Source: Streptomyces sp. V1I1 (GTDB taxonomy: Bacteria; Actinomycetota; Actinomycetes; Streptomycetales; Streptomycetaceae). From it: a stretch of 64,000 nt of DNA. Shown one piece after another: positions 16,308 through 26,787 of the stretch. The notes under the pieces were generated by a model. The model worked only from the letters and a program-made list of their open reading frames with translations, was not told where the DNA came from and searched no databases. The stretch spans positions 7,725,001 through 7,789,000 of the forward strand of contig NZ_JAUSZH010000001.1 in the NCBI RefSeq assembly GCF_030817355.1. The letters run 5' to 3'. Positions within the stretch are counted from its first letter, which is position 1, and each line of letters starts with the position of its first letter. Made by a program: the position numbers and the translations under genes.

Positions 16308-17485
16308 GCAAGGCTGCGACATCCAAAGAGTGCGTGGCTGTCGTCGGCATCGGCCAGACCAAGCATGTCGCCGCCCGTCGGGACGTCTCCATCGCGGGCA
16401 TGGTGCGTGAGGCCGCCCGGCGCGCTCTTCAGGACGCGGACCTGACCTGGTCGGACATCGATGCCGTCGTCATCGGCAAAGCACCCGACTTCTTCGAGGG
16501 CCTGATGATGCCGGAGCTCTACCTCGCCGACGCGCTGGGCGCCGTCGGCAAGCCGATGCTGCGCGTCCACACCGCCGGCTCGGTCGGCGGCTCCACCGCG
16601 CTCGTCGCCTCCAACCTGGTCGCTGCCCGCGTGCACAGCACCGTCCTCACCCTCGCGTTCGAGAAGCAGTCCGAGTCCAACGCCATGTGGGGCCTGTCCC
16701 TGCCGATCCCCTTCCAGCAGCCCCTCCTCGCGGGCGCGGGCGGCTTCTTCGCCCCGCACATACGGGCGTACAAGCGCCGCACCGGCGCGCCCAACACGGT
16801 CGGCTCCGTCGTCGCGTACAAGGACCGCCGCAACGCCCTGAAGAATCCGTACGCCCACCTCCACGAGCACGACATCACGCTGGAGAAGGTCCAGGCGTCC
16901 CCGATGCTGTGGGACCCGATCCGCTACTCCGAGACCTGCCCCTCCTCCGACGGCGCGTGCGCGATGATCCTCACCGACCGCGCGGGCGCGGCCCGTGCGC
17001 CGCGACCGCCCGCCTGGATGCACGGCGGCGCGATGCGCAGCGAGCCCACGATGTTCGCGGGCAAGGACTTCGTCTCGCCCCAGGCCGGCAAGGACTGCGC
17101 CGCCGACGTCTACCGGCAGGCCGGCATCGCCGATCCGCGCCGGGAGATCGACGCGGTGGAGATGTACGTCCCGTTCTCCTGGTACGAGCCGATGTGGCTG
17201 GAGAACCTGGGCTTCGCCGCCGAGGGGGAGGGCTGGAAGCTCACCGAGTCCGGCGTTACCGAACTCGACGGCGATCTGCCCGTGAACCCGTCGGGCGGCG
17301 TGCTGTCCACCAATCCCATCGGTGCCTCCGGCATGATCCGGTTCGCCGAGGCCGCCCTCCAGGTCCGCGGGCTGGCGGGCGAACACCAGGTGGAAGGGGC
17401 CCGCAAAGCACTGGGTCACGCCTACGGCGGCGGGTCGCAGTTCTTCTCCATGTGGCTGGTCGGCGCCGAGCCGCCCACCACCTGA
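16304..17485 (+). CDS. Thiolase-fold acyl-CoA lyase/aldolase (SCP-x/Ltp-like), Cys-less
   Basis: 393 residues, last gene of the crotonase operon. Family segments: VAVVGIGQTKHVAARRDVSI, LRVHTAGSVGGSTALVASNL, SDGACAMILTDRAG, DAVEMYVPFSWYEPMW, VNPSGGVLSTNPIGASGMIR and ALGHAYGGGSQFFSMWLV. The nucleophile region reads AGSVGGS instead of CASGS, and the His of KGHPxGATG is Asn. Several Tyr remain that could act in an Ltp2-like retro-aldol reaction. Taken with the DUF35 neighbour, side-chain or beta-hydroxyacyl-CoA retro-aldol cleavage is a better guess than thiolysis, but this is inference. Confidence 0.83.
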   Translation: MSKAATSKECVAVVGIGQTKHVAARRDVSIAGMVREAARRALQDADLTWSDIDAVVIGKAPDFFEGLMMPELYLADALGAVGKPMLRVHTAGSVGGSTALVASNLVAARVHSTVLTLAFEKQSESNAMWGLSLPIPFQQPLLAGAGGFFAPHIRAYKRRTGAPNTVGSVVAYKDRRNALKNPYAHLHEHDITLEKVQASPMLWDPIRYSETCPSSDGACAMILTDRAGAARAPRPPAWMHGGAMRSEPTMFAGKDFVSPQAGKDCAADVYRQAGIADPRREIDAVEMYVPFSWYEPMWLENLGFAAEGEGWKLTESGVTELDGDLPVNPSGGVLSTNPIGASGMIRFAEAALQVRGLAGEHQVEGARKALGHAYGGGSQFFSMWLVGAEPPTT

Positions 17486-17509
17486 CCGTCCGCCGTACGG
17501 CATGTGGCG

Positions 17510-17547
17510 GCGGACAGGCCGCGGTCCTCGTTCCGCGGCCTGTCCGC
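17510..17547 (+). terminator. Strong hairpin ending the crotonase/thiolase operon
   Basis: A perfect 15-bp stem (GCGGACAGGCCGCGG with its complement) around an 8-nt loop, 24 bp after the last gene. No U-tract follows, typical for actinomycete terminators. Confidence 0.75.
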
Positions 17548-17602
17548 AACCGGAGACGATCGCTAGTCTGAGCCCCGGAGACGATGCGGGAGGAGCACGG
17601 AC

Positions 17603-17845
17603 GTGGCCGAGAGCACGACCACCAGGCAAAGGTTTTCGGGCTGGGACAAGCCGGAACTCGACCTCAGCAACGCCGACTGGCAGTCCAGCAGTCAGGGAAC
17701 GGGAGACGTTCAGATCGCCTTCGTCGAGGGTTTCATCGCGATGCGCAACGGCGGACGGCCGGAGAGTCCGTCGCTGATCTTCACCCCGGCCGAGTGGCGC
17801 GCCTTCGTCCTGAACGCCCGCGACGGGGAGTTCGACCTCACCTGA
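17603..17845 (+). CDS. DUF397-domain protein
   Basis: 80 residues from GTG behind GGGAGGAG. It shows the DUF397 pattern: W(Q)SSSQGTGD followed by VQIAFVEGFIAMRNGGRPES and LIFTPAEWRAFVLNARDGEF. In Streptomyces such small proteins usually sit beside an XRE-family HTH regulator and form regulator/antagonist-like pairs (the BldB-associated class). No XRE gene lies on either side here, so this is an orphan copy. Function unknown. Confidence 0.85.
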   Translation: MAESTTTRQRFSGWDKPELDLSNADWQSSSQGTGDVQIAFVEGFIAMRNGGRPESPSLIFTPAEWRAFVLNARDGEFDLT

Positions 17846-18092
17846 CCGCCGAAGCGGCCTCAGGGGTCGCGGGTGTCCCGCGCACTGCAAGGCAGTGGGC
17901 GTGGTCGGCAGTGCCTGGAACCCGCGGCCCGCACATCCTCTAGTACTCGACCCTGCCCTCCGGCTGAGAGGCTCGGCGTCGCGGACATCGTTGAACACGC
18001 CGGGGCAGTTTCCCGTATCACTCTGCGCACCCCGGCAACACGGGTGCGCAGCGTTCCCGCGAGATTCCGTTCCGAGACCGTGAGGATCAGCC

Positions 18093-18437
18093 ATGAATGA
18101 CCCCGTCAATCCTCCTCTCCAGGCCCTCCCGGACGGGGAGGCCGAACTCCGTCTGGTGCTCCGTCTGCAGTGGGAGGACATCGCCGCGCTGGGGCAGGAG
18201 GCGGGCCGGCTGGCCGCCCAGATGCAGCGCCCGGTGACCCTCGACGAGGCCGCGAGCCACCGGCTGCGCACGCGGACCGCCGGCCACGCGAGGCCCGCAC
18301 CTGACCGGAGCCAGCAGGGTGTGCCCTCGTCCGTGTCGTCCCTGACTGCCCGCACTCCGGGTGAGCATGCCCGGCAGGCCATAGAGAAGATCAACGGGTC
18401 GGCCCCCGGGCTCGGCACGACCCAGACATCGGCGTGA
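18093..18437 (+). CDS. Small hypothetical protein
   Basis: 114 residues. The N-terminal 60 are acidic and probably helical (LPDGEAELRLVLRLQWEDIA, then ALGQEAGRLAAQMQRPVTLD); the rest is Ser/Thr/Pro-rich and probably disordered. GTGAGGAT precedes the ATG at a reasonable distance and codon third positions are G/C-rich, so it is likely a gene. No family recognised. The 247-bp gap before it contains nothing I can identify. Confidence 0.5.
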   Translation: MNDPVNPPLQALPDGEAELRLVLRLQWEDIAALGQEAGRLAAQMQRPVTLDEAASHRLRTRTAGHARPAPDRSQQGVPSSVSSLTARTPGEHARQAIEKINGSAPGLGTTQTSA

Positions 18438-18615
18438 CGAGCGGGAGCGGGGACAACCGCTCCCGCTGACCGATCCGGAAACAACCCACTACAACCCCCT
18501 TTCGCCGGAGGGGCCCCCGCGCGGCCAACCGGGCGTACCCTGAGGTGCCTCGAGGACGTCCGTCCGGCAACTCCTTCACCGTGCCGGGCGTACGCCCTGG
18601 CCGTGGGGGTGCACC

Positions 18616-21531
18616 ATGACGCGACGCGCCGGCAGGACCAGGCGTCGTCTCTTCGAGCGCGAGGCCGAACTGGCCGCCGCCGACGAGGCGTTGAGCGATC
18701 TGGTCGGTCTGCGGTCGGACGACGTCGAGCCACCGGAGCGCCCGCGTGGCGCCCTCCTCGCCTTCGCCGGACACGCGGGCCTCGGCAAGACGACGCTGCT
18801 TGCCGAAGTACGCCGGCGAGCGGCCGCCAAGGGCTGCACGGTGCTCTCCGCGCGCGGCGGCGACCAGGAGCAACGGGTCGCCTTCCACGTGGCCCGGCAG
18901 CTGATCCAGCCCCAGCTCGCAGGCTCGTCCGACGCGGCGCTCCGGCTGCAGCTGGGGAGTTGGTACGCCATCGTCGGCCCCGCGCTGGGCCTGTGCACCG
19001 CCGAGGGGGGCGCACCGCCCGACCCGCAGGGCCTGCGCGACGGCCTCGACTGGGTCCTCACCCATATTGCCGTCCAGCGCGCCCCGCTCGTCCTCGTCCT
19101 CGACGACGCCCACTGGGCCGACCCGGAGTCGCTGAGCTGGCTCGCAGCCTTCGCGCCTCGCGCCGAAGAGCTCCCGATGCTGCTCGTGGTCGCCTACCGG
19201 CCCGAGGAACTCCCCGACCACGCACGGCAGTTCCGCGGGCTCCCCGGCCGCGCCGGACACCGCCCGATCGACCTTGAACCCCTCACGGCCCCGGCCGTCG
19301 GACGACTCGTACGCGAGCAGCTCGGAGATGACGCCGACGACGCGTTCTGCCGCGAATGCTGGGCCGTCACCGCGGGTAACCCCTTCGAGGCCGTAGAACT
19401 CACCGCCAAGGTCCACGACCGGGGGCTCGAACCAAACGAGGTCGGCGCCCACCTCCTGCGCGACCTCGCCGCCGACGTCAAGGGCAGCGGGCTCATCTCA
19501 CGCCTCGAAAGCCTCGGCGCCTCGACTGTTCGGCTCGCCTGGGCGGGCGCCGTGCTCGGCACCGAGATCCCGCCCGCTCTCGCCGCGACCGTCGCGGGCC
19601 TCGGCAGCGAGGAGGCCGCCCGCGCCGCCGACCGACTGCGCGACGCCCGCATTCTCACCGGATCGGGCACCCTCGAATTCGTCCACCCGCTGATCGCCAC
19701 CGCGGTCTACCGGGCCATCCCCGACGCCGTACGGGTCGCCCTGCACGGCCAGGCCGCCTGGTCCGTCATCGACGCCGGATTCGGCTCCACGGCCGCCGCC
19801 CGCCACCTGATGGAGACCCATCCCGAGGGCGACCCGTGGGTCGTCCAGCATCTGCGCCGGGCCGCACGGGAGACGCTCCGCGCCGGAGCCCCCGACGCGG
19901 CCCGTCGCCACCTCGCCCGCGCCCTGCGCGAACCGCCGCCCTTCGGGGACCGGGCCGCCGTCCTGTACGAACTGGGCTGCGCCTCTCTCCTCACCGAACC
20001 CGCCACCACCGTCAACCATCTGCGCGCCGCCCTCGAAGAACCCATCGCCGACCCGGCCCTGCGCCAGGGCATCGTCTACCGCCTCTCCCAGGTCCTCGCC
20101 CACTCCGACCGGCTCGGCGAAGCATCCGACACCCTCGCCCGCGAGGCCCGCCTCAGCGCCGACCCGCGCACCCGGCTGCGTATGCAGGCCGAGAAGTTCA
20201 TGTGGGACGCCTTCCGCGCCGACGAGCCCGACTCGCCGGCCCGATCGCGGCGGCTGGCCCGGCTCGCCGACCGGCTCACCGGACGCGACCTCACCGAGCG
20301 GTACATCATCGGGCTGCGCGGCTGGGACGCGATGCTGCGCGCCGAACCCGCCGCCGTCGCACTCGGCCACGCCGAGCGCGCCCTGGAGGGCTCACTGAGC
20401 TGGGCCGTGGAGGACCGGGGTTTCGAAGTCCCCGTCCTGGTCGCCCTCACCTTTCTCTACGGTGACCGGCCGGGCCGTGCCGAGGAGCTGTTCGCCGCCG
20501 GGACCGCGGAGTTCGAGCGCCAGGGGTGGCGCGGCGCACATCTCTCCTTCGCGTACACCCTCCTCGCCTACATCCGCTACCGGCGCGGACGGCTGGCGGA
20601 GGCCGAGGACTTCGTACGGGCCGGGCTGCGCCTGGCCGAACGGGTCGGGCCCCGTACGCCCGTCGAGTGGTACGCACTGGGCACCCTCGTCGAGGTCCTG
20701 CTCGCCCGCGGGCGCACCGATGAGGCGGTGCGGATCGCGGAGGACCACGCCTTCGGCGAACCCTTCCCCGCGGCCGTGACCTTCCCCGACTCCCAGACCG
20801 TGTACGGCGAACTGCTGCTCGCCCGCGGCCGCCCCAAGGAAGCGGCCGTCGAACTGGCCGCCGCGGGCAGGCGGCTAGACCCACGCGGCATGCGTAACCC
20901 CGCCTGGTGCCCCTGGCAGCTCCACCTCGCACTCGCCGAGGCGCACGACGCACCGGACCGGGCCCGCGGGACCGCTCTCGAAGCGGTGCACCGCGCCCGC
21001 CGCTTCGGGGCGGCATCGGCGATCGGCCAGGCCCTGCGGGTGGCCGCCGAGGTGTCCGGCGGCACCGAACGCACGGCCTTCCTCGAAGAGGCCGTCGCCC
21101 ATCTCGAGCGCTCACCCGCCGCGTACGAACTCGCCCGCGCCCTCGTCGACCTCGGCACCCATCTGCGCCGCACCGGCCACCCGAAGGAGGCCGCCGAGTA
21201 TCTCTACCGCGGTCTGGAGGTCGCCGGGCAGTGCGGCGCCGACGGGCTCGCGGACGCCGCCCGCGACGAACTCGCGGCCGCCGGGCTGCGCCCGCGCCGG
21301 CTGCGGGCCATCGAGACCGACGCCCTCACCGCCCGCGAACGGGCCGCGGCCGTGCTGACCGCCCAGGGGCGTGACAGGGCCGCCGTCGCTGCCGCCCTCC
21401 ACCTCGACGAACAGGCCGTGACCAGGTTGCTCTCCGCCGTCTACCGAAAGGCGGGCACCGACGAGGCGGGCTTGGCGGAGGCCGTGCCCGAGGTCCTGGC
21501 CGAGGCCCGGGGCGGCGGTCGTGGACGGTGA
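18616..21531 (+). CDS. Large ATP-binding LuxR-like (LAL) regulator with degenerate HTH
   Basis: 971 residues. The N-terminal AAA/STAND ATPase has Walker A AGHAGLGKTTLLAEV near residue 55 and Walker B LVLVLDDAHWADPESLSWL near 160, followed by a long helical TPR-like middle (residues about 350-880) rich in Ala/Glu/Arg. The C-terminus has the LuxR outline (LTARERAAAVLTAQGRDRAA, then HLDEQAVTRLLSAVYRKAGT), but the usual S/NxEIA-x-x-LxLSxxTV residues are largely replaced. DNA binding is therefore doubtful or altered. LAL proteins normally activate nearby genes in response to a small inducer. It stands alone; the next gene starts 67 bp later. Confidence 0.82.
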   Translation: MTRRAGRTRRRLFEREAELAAADEALSDLVGLRSDDVEPPERPRGALLAFAGHAGLGKTTLLAEVRRRAAAKGCTVLSARGGDQEQRVAFHVARQLIQPQLAGSSDAALRLQLGSWYAIVGPALGLCTAEGGAPPDPQGLRDGLDWVLTHIAVQRAPLVLVLDDAHWADPESLSWLAAFAPRAEELPMLLVVAYRPEELPDHARQFRGLPGRAGHRPIDLEPLTAPAVGRLVREQLGDDADDAFCRECWAVTAGNPFEAVELTAKVHDRGLEPNEVGAHLLRDLAADVKGSGLISRLESLGASTVRLAWAGAVLGTEIPPALAATVAGLGSEEAARAADRLRDARILTGSGTLEFVHPLIATAVYRAIPDAVRVALHGQAAWSVIDAGFGSTAAARHLMETHPEGDPWVVQHLRRAARETLRAGAPDAARRHLARALREPPPFGDRAAVLYELGCASLLTEPATTVNHLRAALEEPIADPALRQGIVYRLSQVLAHSDRLGEASDTLAREARLSADPRTRLRMQAEKFMWDAFRADEPDSPARSRRLARLADRLTGRDLTERYIIGLRGWDAMLRAEPAAVALGHAERALEGSLSWAVEDRGFEVPVLVALTFLYGDRPGRAEELFAAGTAEFERQGWRGAHLSFAYTLLAYIRYRRGRLAEAEDFVRAGLRLAERVGPRTPVEWYALGTLVEVLLARGRTDEAVRIAEDHAFGEPFPAAVTFPDSQTVYGELLLARGRPKEAAVELAAAGRRLDPRGMRNPAWCPWQLHLALAEAHDAPDRARGTALEAVHRARRFGAASAIGQALRVAAEVSGGTERTAFLEEAVAHLERSPAAYELARALVDLGTHLRRTGHPKEAAEYLYRGLEVAGQCGADGLADAARDELAAAGLRPRRLRAIETDALTARERAAAVLTAQGRDRAAVAAALHLDEQAVTRLLSAVYRKAGTDEAGLAEAVPEVLAEARGGGRGR

Positions 21532-21598
21532 CCGGCGGCGTCCAGGAGGCTCCGGGCCCCGGCTCGGCCGGGCTCGTCCGGACACGTACCATGGCGGT

Positions 21599-22099
21599 AT
21601 GTCGTTCCTCCGCCGCCGTAGCGCCGCCACACCCGCGGGCCCGGACTTCGATGTCCTGGCCATGGACCCGGGCGACTGGCCCGGCAACCTCGGCGCCGGT
21701 CTGCTGCCCGCCCCGGACGGTACCTGCCAGGGCGTCTTCCTGCGGTACGACCTGTTCGGCGGCCGCGGCCCGGCGATGATCATCGGCAATCTGCCGGAGG
21801 GCTCGCCGGCCCGCGAGCTCGAGGACGGACAGGTCCCCTTCGAGGTGGCCCAGCTGCTGCTGGCGCTGGAGAACGACGAGCCGGTCGAGGTCGTGGACGT
21901 CGAGGACACGCCGGTGATGCAGGGCGACAACCTGCTGATCGTGCGCCGCCTCAAGCTCTCCGAAAGCCGTATCTCCTGCGTGCAGTTCGACCGCAGCGAC
22001 AATGTCCTGGTGACCATCGCCAGCTGGGACCGGCCGATCACCGACGATCTGTACGCGCTGCTCAAGCCGCTGCCCGCGGAACTCTTCCAGCAGGGCTGA
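21599..22099 (+). CDS. Conserved hypothetical protein
   Basis: 166 residues beginning MSFLRRRSAATPAGPDFDVL. A compact alpha/beta composition with no signal peptide, membrane segment or cysteine cluster. I do not recognise a named domain; proteins with this opening are familiar from Streptomyces genomes. GACACGTACCATGGCGGT precedes the ATG without a strong ribosome site. Convergent with geosmin synthase. Confidence 0.65.
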   Translation: MSFLRRRSAATPAGPDFDVLAMDPGDWPGNLGAGLLPAPDGTCQGVFLRYDLFGGRGPAMIIGNLPEGSPARELEDGQVPFEVAQLLLALENDEPVEVVDVEDTPVMQGDNLLIVRRLKLSESRISCVQFDRSDNVLVTIASWDRPITDDLYALLKPLPAELFQQG

Positions 22100-22105
22100 C
22101 CCGCA

Positions 22106-22133
22106 CGGCCCGCCGCGTCCTCGCGGTGGGCCG
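22106..22133. terminator. Hairpin between convergent genes
   Basis: CGGCCCGCCGCG pairs with CGCGGTGGGCCG (one G-U pair) across a 4-nt loop, 7 bp after the upstream stop and 32 bp from the geosmin synthase stop. Confidence 0.6.
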
Positions 22134-22164
22134 CACCTGTCATCAACTCACCCTCCGGCAGGCG

Positions 22165-24438
<2,274 letters not shown>

Positions 24439-24502
24439 CTACCCGTCGCCCGTACGGCCCACGCTTTACGGCCCATTAGTCACACAAGCGGACAAGGGTA
24501 GC

Positions 24503-24542
24503 CGCGGTGCGCCACCGGACCCCACGAACGGGGCGCACCGCG
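24503..24542 (-). terminator. Hairpin after the amidase gene
   Basis: An 11-bp perfect stem (CGCGGTGCGCC with its complement) with an 18-nt loop, 9 bp beyond the amidase stop on the minus strand. It separates the amidase from geosmin synthase. Confidence 0.6.
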
Positions 24543-24551
24543 ACTGCCCGG

Positions 24552-26609
24552 CTACTTCAGTACGCGCACGTCGGACGCCTTCACAAAGGCGACCCGGTGC
24601 CCGAACTGGATCTCGTAGTAAGCCTCCTTGCCGCGCACCACCCGATGTCCTGCCGTGTCGAACGTCGTCGCGTACAGGTACTCGCCCGGCGTCCGGTCGC
24701 CGACCACGTACTTCTGGCCGGCGAGCAGCTTGTACGGCAGCGGCGAGATCGCCTGCACCGGGACGCCGGCGGGGTATGCCGCCGCCTCCGGGTAGGCCCG
24801 CCCGTACACCGGGATCTCCGTAGCGCCGTCCTTCGGAGTGAGCACCAAGCCCCGGGCACCCACCGCCGTCGGCTGCTTGCGCGGGTTGTGGAACCACGCC
24901 TTCTGCCCCAGGTACCAGATCGCCGTCCAGTCGCCCTCGCGCCCGGCGACCGCGTACTGCTGGCCGGTCGAGGCACGCGCACCGGTGTCGTTGACGACGG
25001 TCGTGGAGTCCTCGCCGCCCGGACGCAGCCCGATGTCCTTGACCAGGGGCGCGTCCTCGGCGGGCGCGGTATGCAGCCGGACCGCGGCCGAGCCGTGCGG
25101 CACGCATGCCTGACCGGGCTTCACACAGCCCGTGTAGAGAGGCTGGTTCTGCCCGTAGTCGGGGCGGATCGTCACCACACCGCTGCCCGGGCCCGCGGTC
25201 GGTGTGAACGGCCTGCCGATCAGCTGGAAGTAGTGCGCCCAGTCCCAGTACGGGCCCGGGTCGGTGTGCATCCCGCGGATCGTCGCGGCGGTCGTGCCCG
25301 GCACATTGTCGTGTCCGAGAATGTGCTGGCGGTCCAGCGGGATGTTGTAGCGCTTCGCCAGATACCTCACCAAGCGGGCGGAGGTGCGGTACATCGCCTC
25401 CGTGTACCAGGCATCCGGCGAGACCAGGAAGCCCTCGTGCTCAAGGCCCACCGACTTGGCGTTCACGTACCAGTTGCCGGCGTGCCAGGCCACGTCCTTG
25501 AGGGGAACGTGCTGGGCGATGTGCCCGTCCGAGGAGCGCAGGGTGTACTGCCACGACACATACGTCGGGTCCTGCACCAGCTTCAGGGTGGTGTCCCAGG
25601 AACCCTCGGTGTCATGGACGATGATGTACTTCACCGACTGGGACGCGGGACGGTCCGCCAGGTCGTGGTTGCCGTAGTCGCCCTCGCCGAACTCCTCGTA
25701 CGGCGCGGGGATCCACTCGCAGGCCACCGTCCGCGGGCACTCCGTCTTCCCCGCGTCGGCCGTCCGCAGCCCGAGCAGCGCCACCTGCGCCGGGTCGGGT
25801 GCCACGGCCGGGTCACCCGCGAGCGCGACTCGCTGACCGCTTTCCGTGATGCGTGATTCACCCGTGCGGATCACGTCGAAGACATCATTGGCGTACGTCG
25901 TCGCGGTCGCCGTGTCGTCGGCCCCGGAGAAACGCGCCACCGCGCCGTACCAGTCGGCCGGATCCTCGCTCAGCGGCCGGCCCAGCTCCTGCTGCGCGCC
26001 GGCGAGCAGGGCGGCGCCGCCGCGCACATTCGCGGCCGGGTTGTCGCGCAGCTGCTCGGCGGTGTAGCCGGACAGCTCGGCCGCCCGGTCCAGCGTTCGC
26101 AGCCGTTCGGGGAGTTCGGACGGTTCGGGCACCTCGGCCTCGGCGGTGTTCCGCGCCGGACGCGAGTCGTCGCCGCGTGCGTCCTCGATGCCGTGCGAAT
26201 GGTGCGGCGCCTCGGCGAGTGCGGTCCTGGCGTCGGTGAGATGCATCGGCCCGTAGCCGCCAGTGACGCTCGCCGCGCCCCCGTGCGTGTCCCAGCGAGA
26301 CTGCAGATAGGAGACGCCGAGCAGCACGCTCTGCGGTACTCCGTACTGGGCCGCGGCAGCGGCGAAGTCACGCTGCAGTGCGCCGGACGAGCGCTGTTCG
26401 GCGGTGGCCGACGGACCGGCCGAGACCAGTGGCAGCAGCAGAGCGGCCGACGCCACCGCGCCCCCTGCCCTCACCATGCGCCGACGGGCGCTTTTCGGTC
26501 GTACGGGGGCGGATCCTTGCAAGGCAGCCTCCAGGGACGGGTGGTGTGCGACGGGGTCCGCGGGGTGGGACACGACTACAGGGGTATCGGCTCCCGGACA
26601 ATCCGTCAA
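24552..26609 (-). CDS. Secreted N-acetylmuramoyl-L-alanine amidase with transglycosylase-like N-domain
   Basis: 685 residues. A signal-like segment (residues ~40-65; RRRMVRAGGAVASAALLLPL) precedes a lysozyme/transglycosylase-like region (QYGVPQSVLLGVSYLQSRWD, GGYGPMHLTD). There the usual catalytic Glu of the ESR motif is Gln (YLQSRW), so that domain is probably only a wall-binding one. The amidase_2 domain (about 320-480) has zinc ligands in KYIIVHDTEGSWD, GLEHEGF and HILGHDNVPGTTAATIRGMH. The C-terminal ~180 residues look like two SH3-type repeats. Expected to cut the glycan-peptide bond of peptidoglycan. The leader of ~40 residues before the RRR is long, so a later start is possible. Confidence 0.87.
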   Translation of the reverse strand: MTDCPGADTPVVVSHPADPVAHHPSLEAALQGSAPVRPKSARRRMVRAGGAVASAALLLPLVSAGPSATAEQRSSGALQRDFAAAAAQYGVPQSVLLGVSYLQSRWDTHGGAASVTGGYGPMHLTDARTALAEAPHHSHGIEDARGDDSRPARNTAEAEVPEPSELPERLRTLDRAAELSGYTAEQLRDNPAANVRGGAALLAGAQQELGRPLSEDPADWYGAVARFSGADDTATATTYANDVFDVIRTGESRITESGQRVALAGDPAVAPDPAQVALLGLRTADAGKTECPRTVACEWIPAPYEEFGEGDYGNHDLADRPASQSVKYIIVHDTEGSWDTTLKLVQDPTYVSWQYTLRSSDGHIAQHVPLKDVAWHAGNWYVNAKSVGLEHEGFLVSPDAWYTEAMYRTSARLVRYLAKRYNIPLDRQHILGHDNVPGTTAATIRGMHTDPGPYWDWAHYFQLIGRPFTPTAGPGSGVVTIRPDYGQNQPLYTGCVKPGQACVPHGSAAVRLHTAPAEDAPLVKDIGLRPGGEDSTTVVNDTGARASTGQQYAVAGREGDWTAIWYLGQKAWFHNPRKQPTAVGARGLVLTPKDGATEIPVYGRAYPEAAAYPAGVPVQAISPLPYKLLAGQKYVVGDRTPGEYLYATTFDTAGHRVVRGKEAYYEIQFGHRVAFVKASDVRVLK

Positions 26610-26710
26610 TCAGCGTCAGCGGCAAGGATTTCGCACGTCAGCCAGGGTGTGGCGGAGTTTCGTGGTGAGGGGGCGCGGGCCTGCGGCGCGTCAGTGGCAT
26701 GGACCAATAA

Positions 26711-26720
26711 ACGTATACGT
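26711..26720. other. AT-rich palindrome in the ROK-amidase gap
   Basis: ACGTATACGT stands out in the GC-rich 178-bp gap between the ROK gene end and the amidase start, about 100 bp before the amidase ATG. It may mark the amidase promoter/operator. A small hairpin (GACGCC/GGCGTC, 26731-26750) beside it may terminate the ROK transcript. Confidence 0.3.
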
Positions 26721-26787
26721 AACGGATGCTGACGCCGGTTGACGGGCGTCTCGGCATCCGGTCGGGCCATCTGAGTGGACCGATGGC

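Noticed and set aside
17846..18092. Small ORFs after the DUF397 gene
   Set aside because: No ribosome sites or similarity; look like GC-rich chance frames.
26711..26750. Candidate att or recombination site at ACGTATACGT
   Set aside because: No integrase, tRNA or second copy seen; treated as promoter-region palindrome only.
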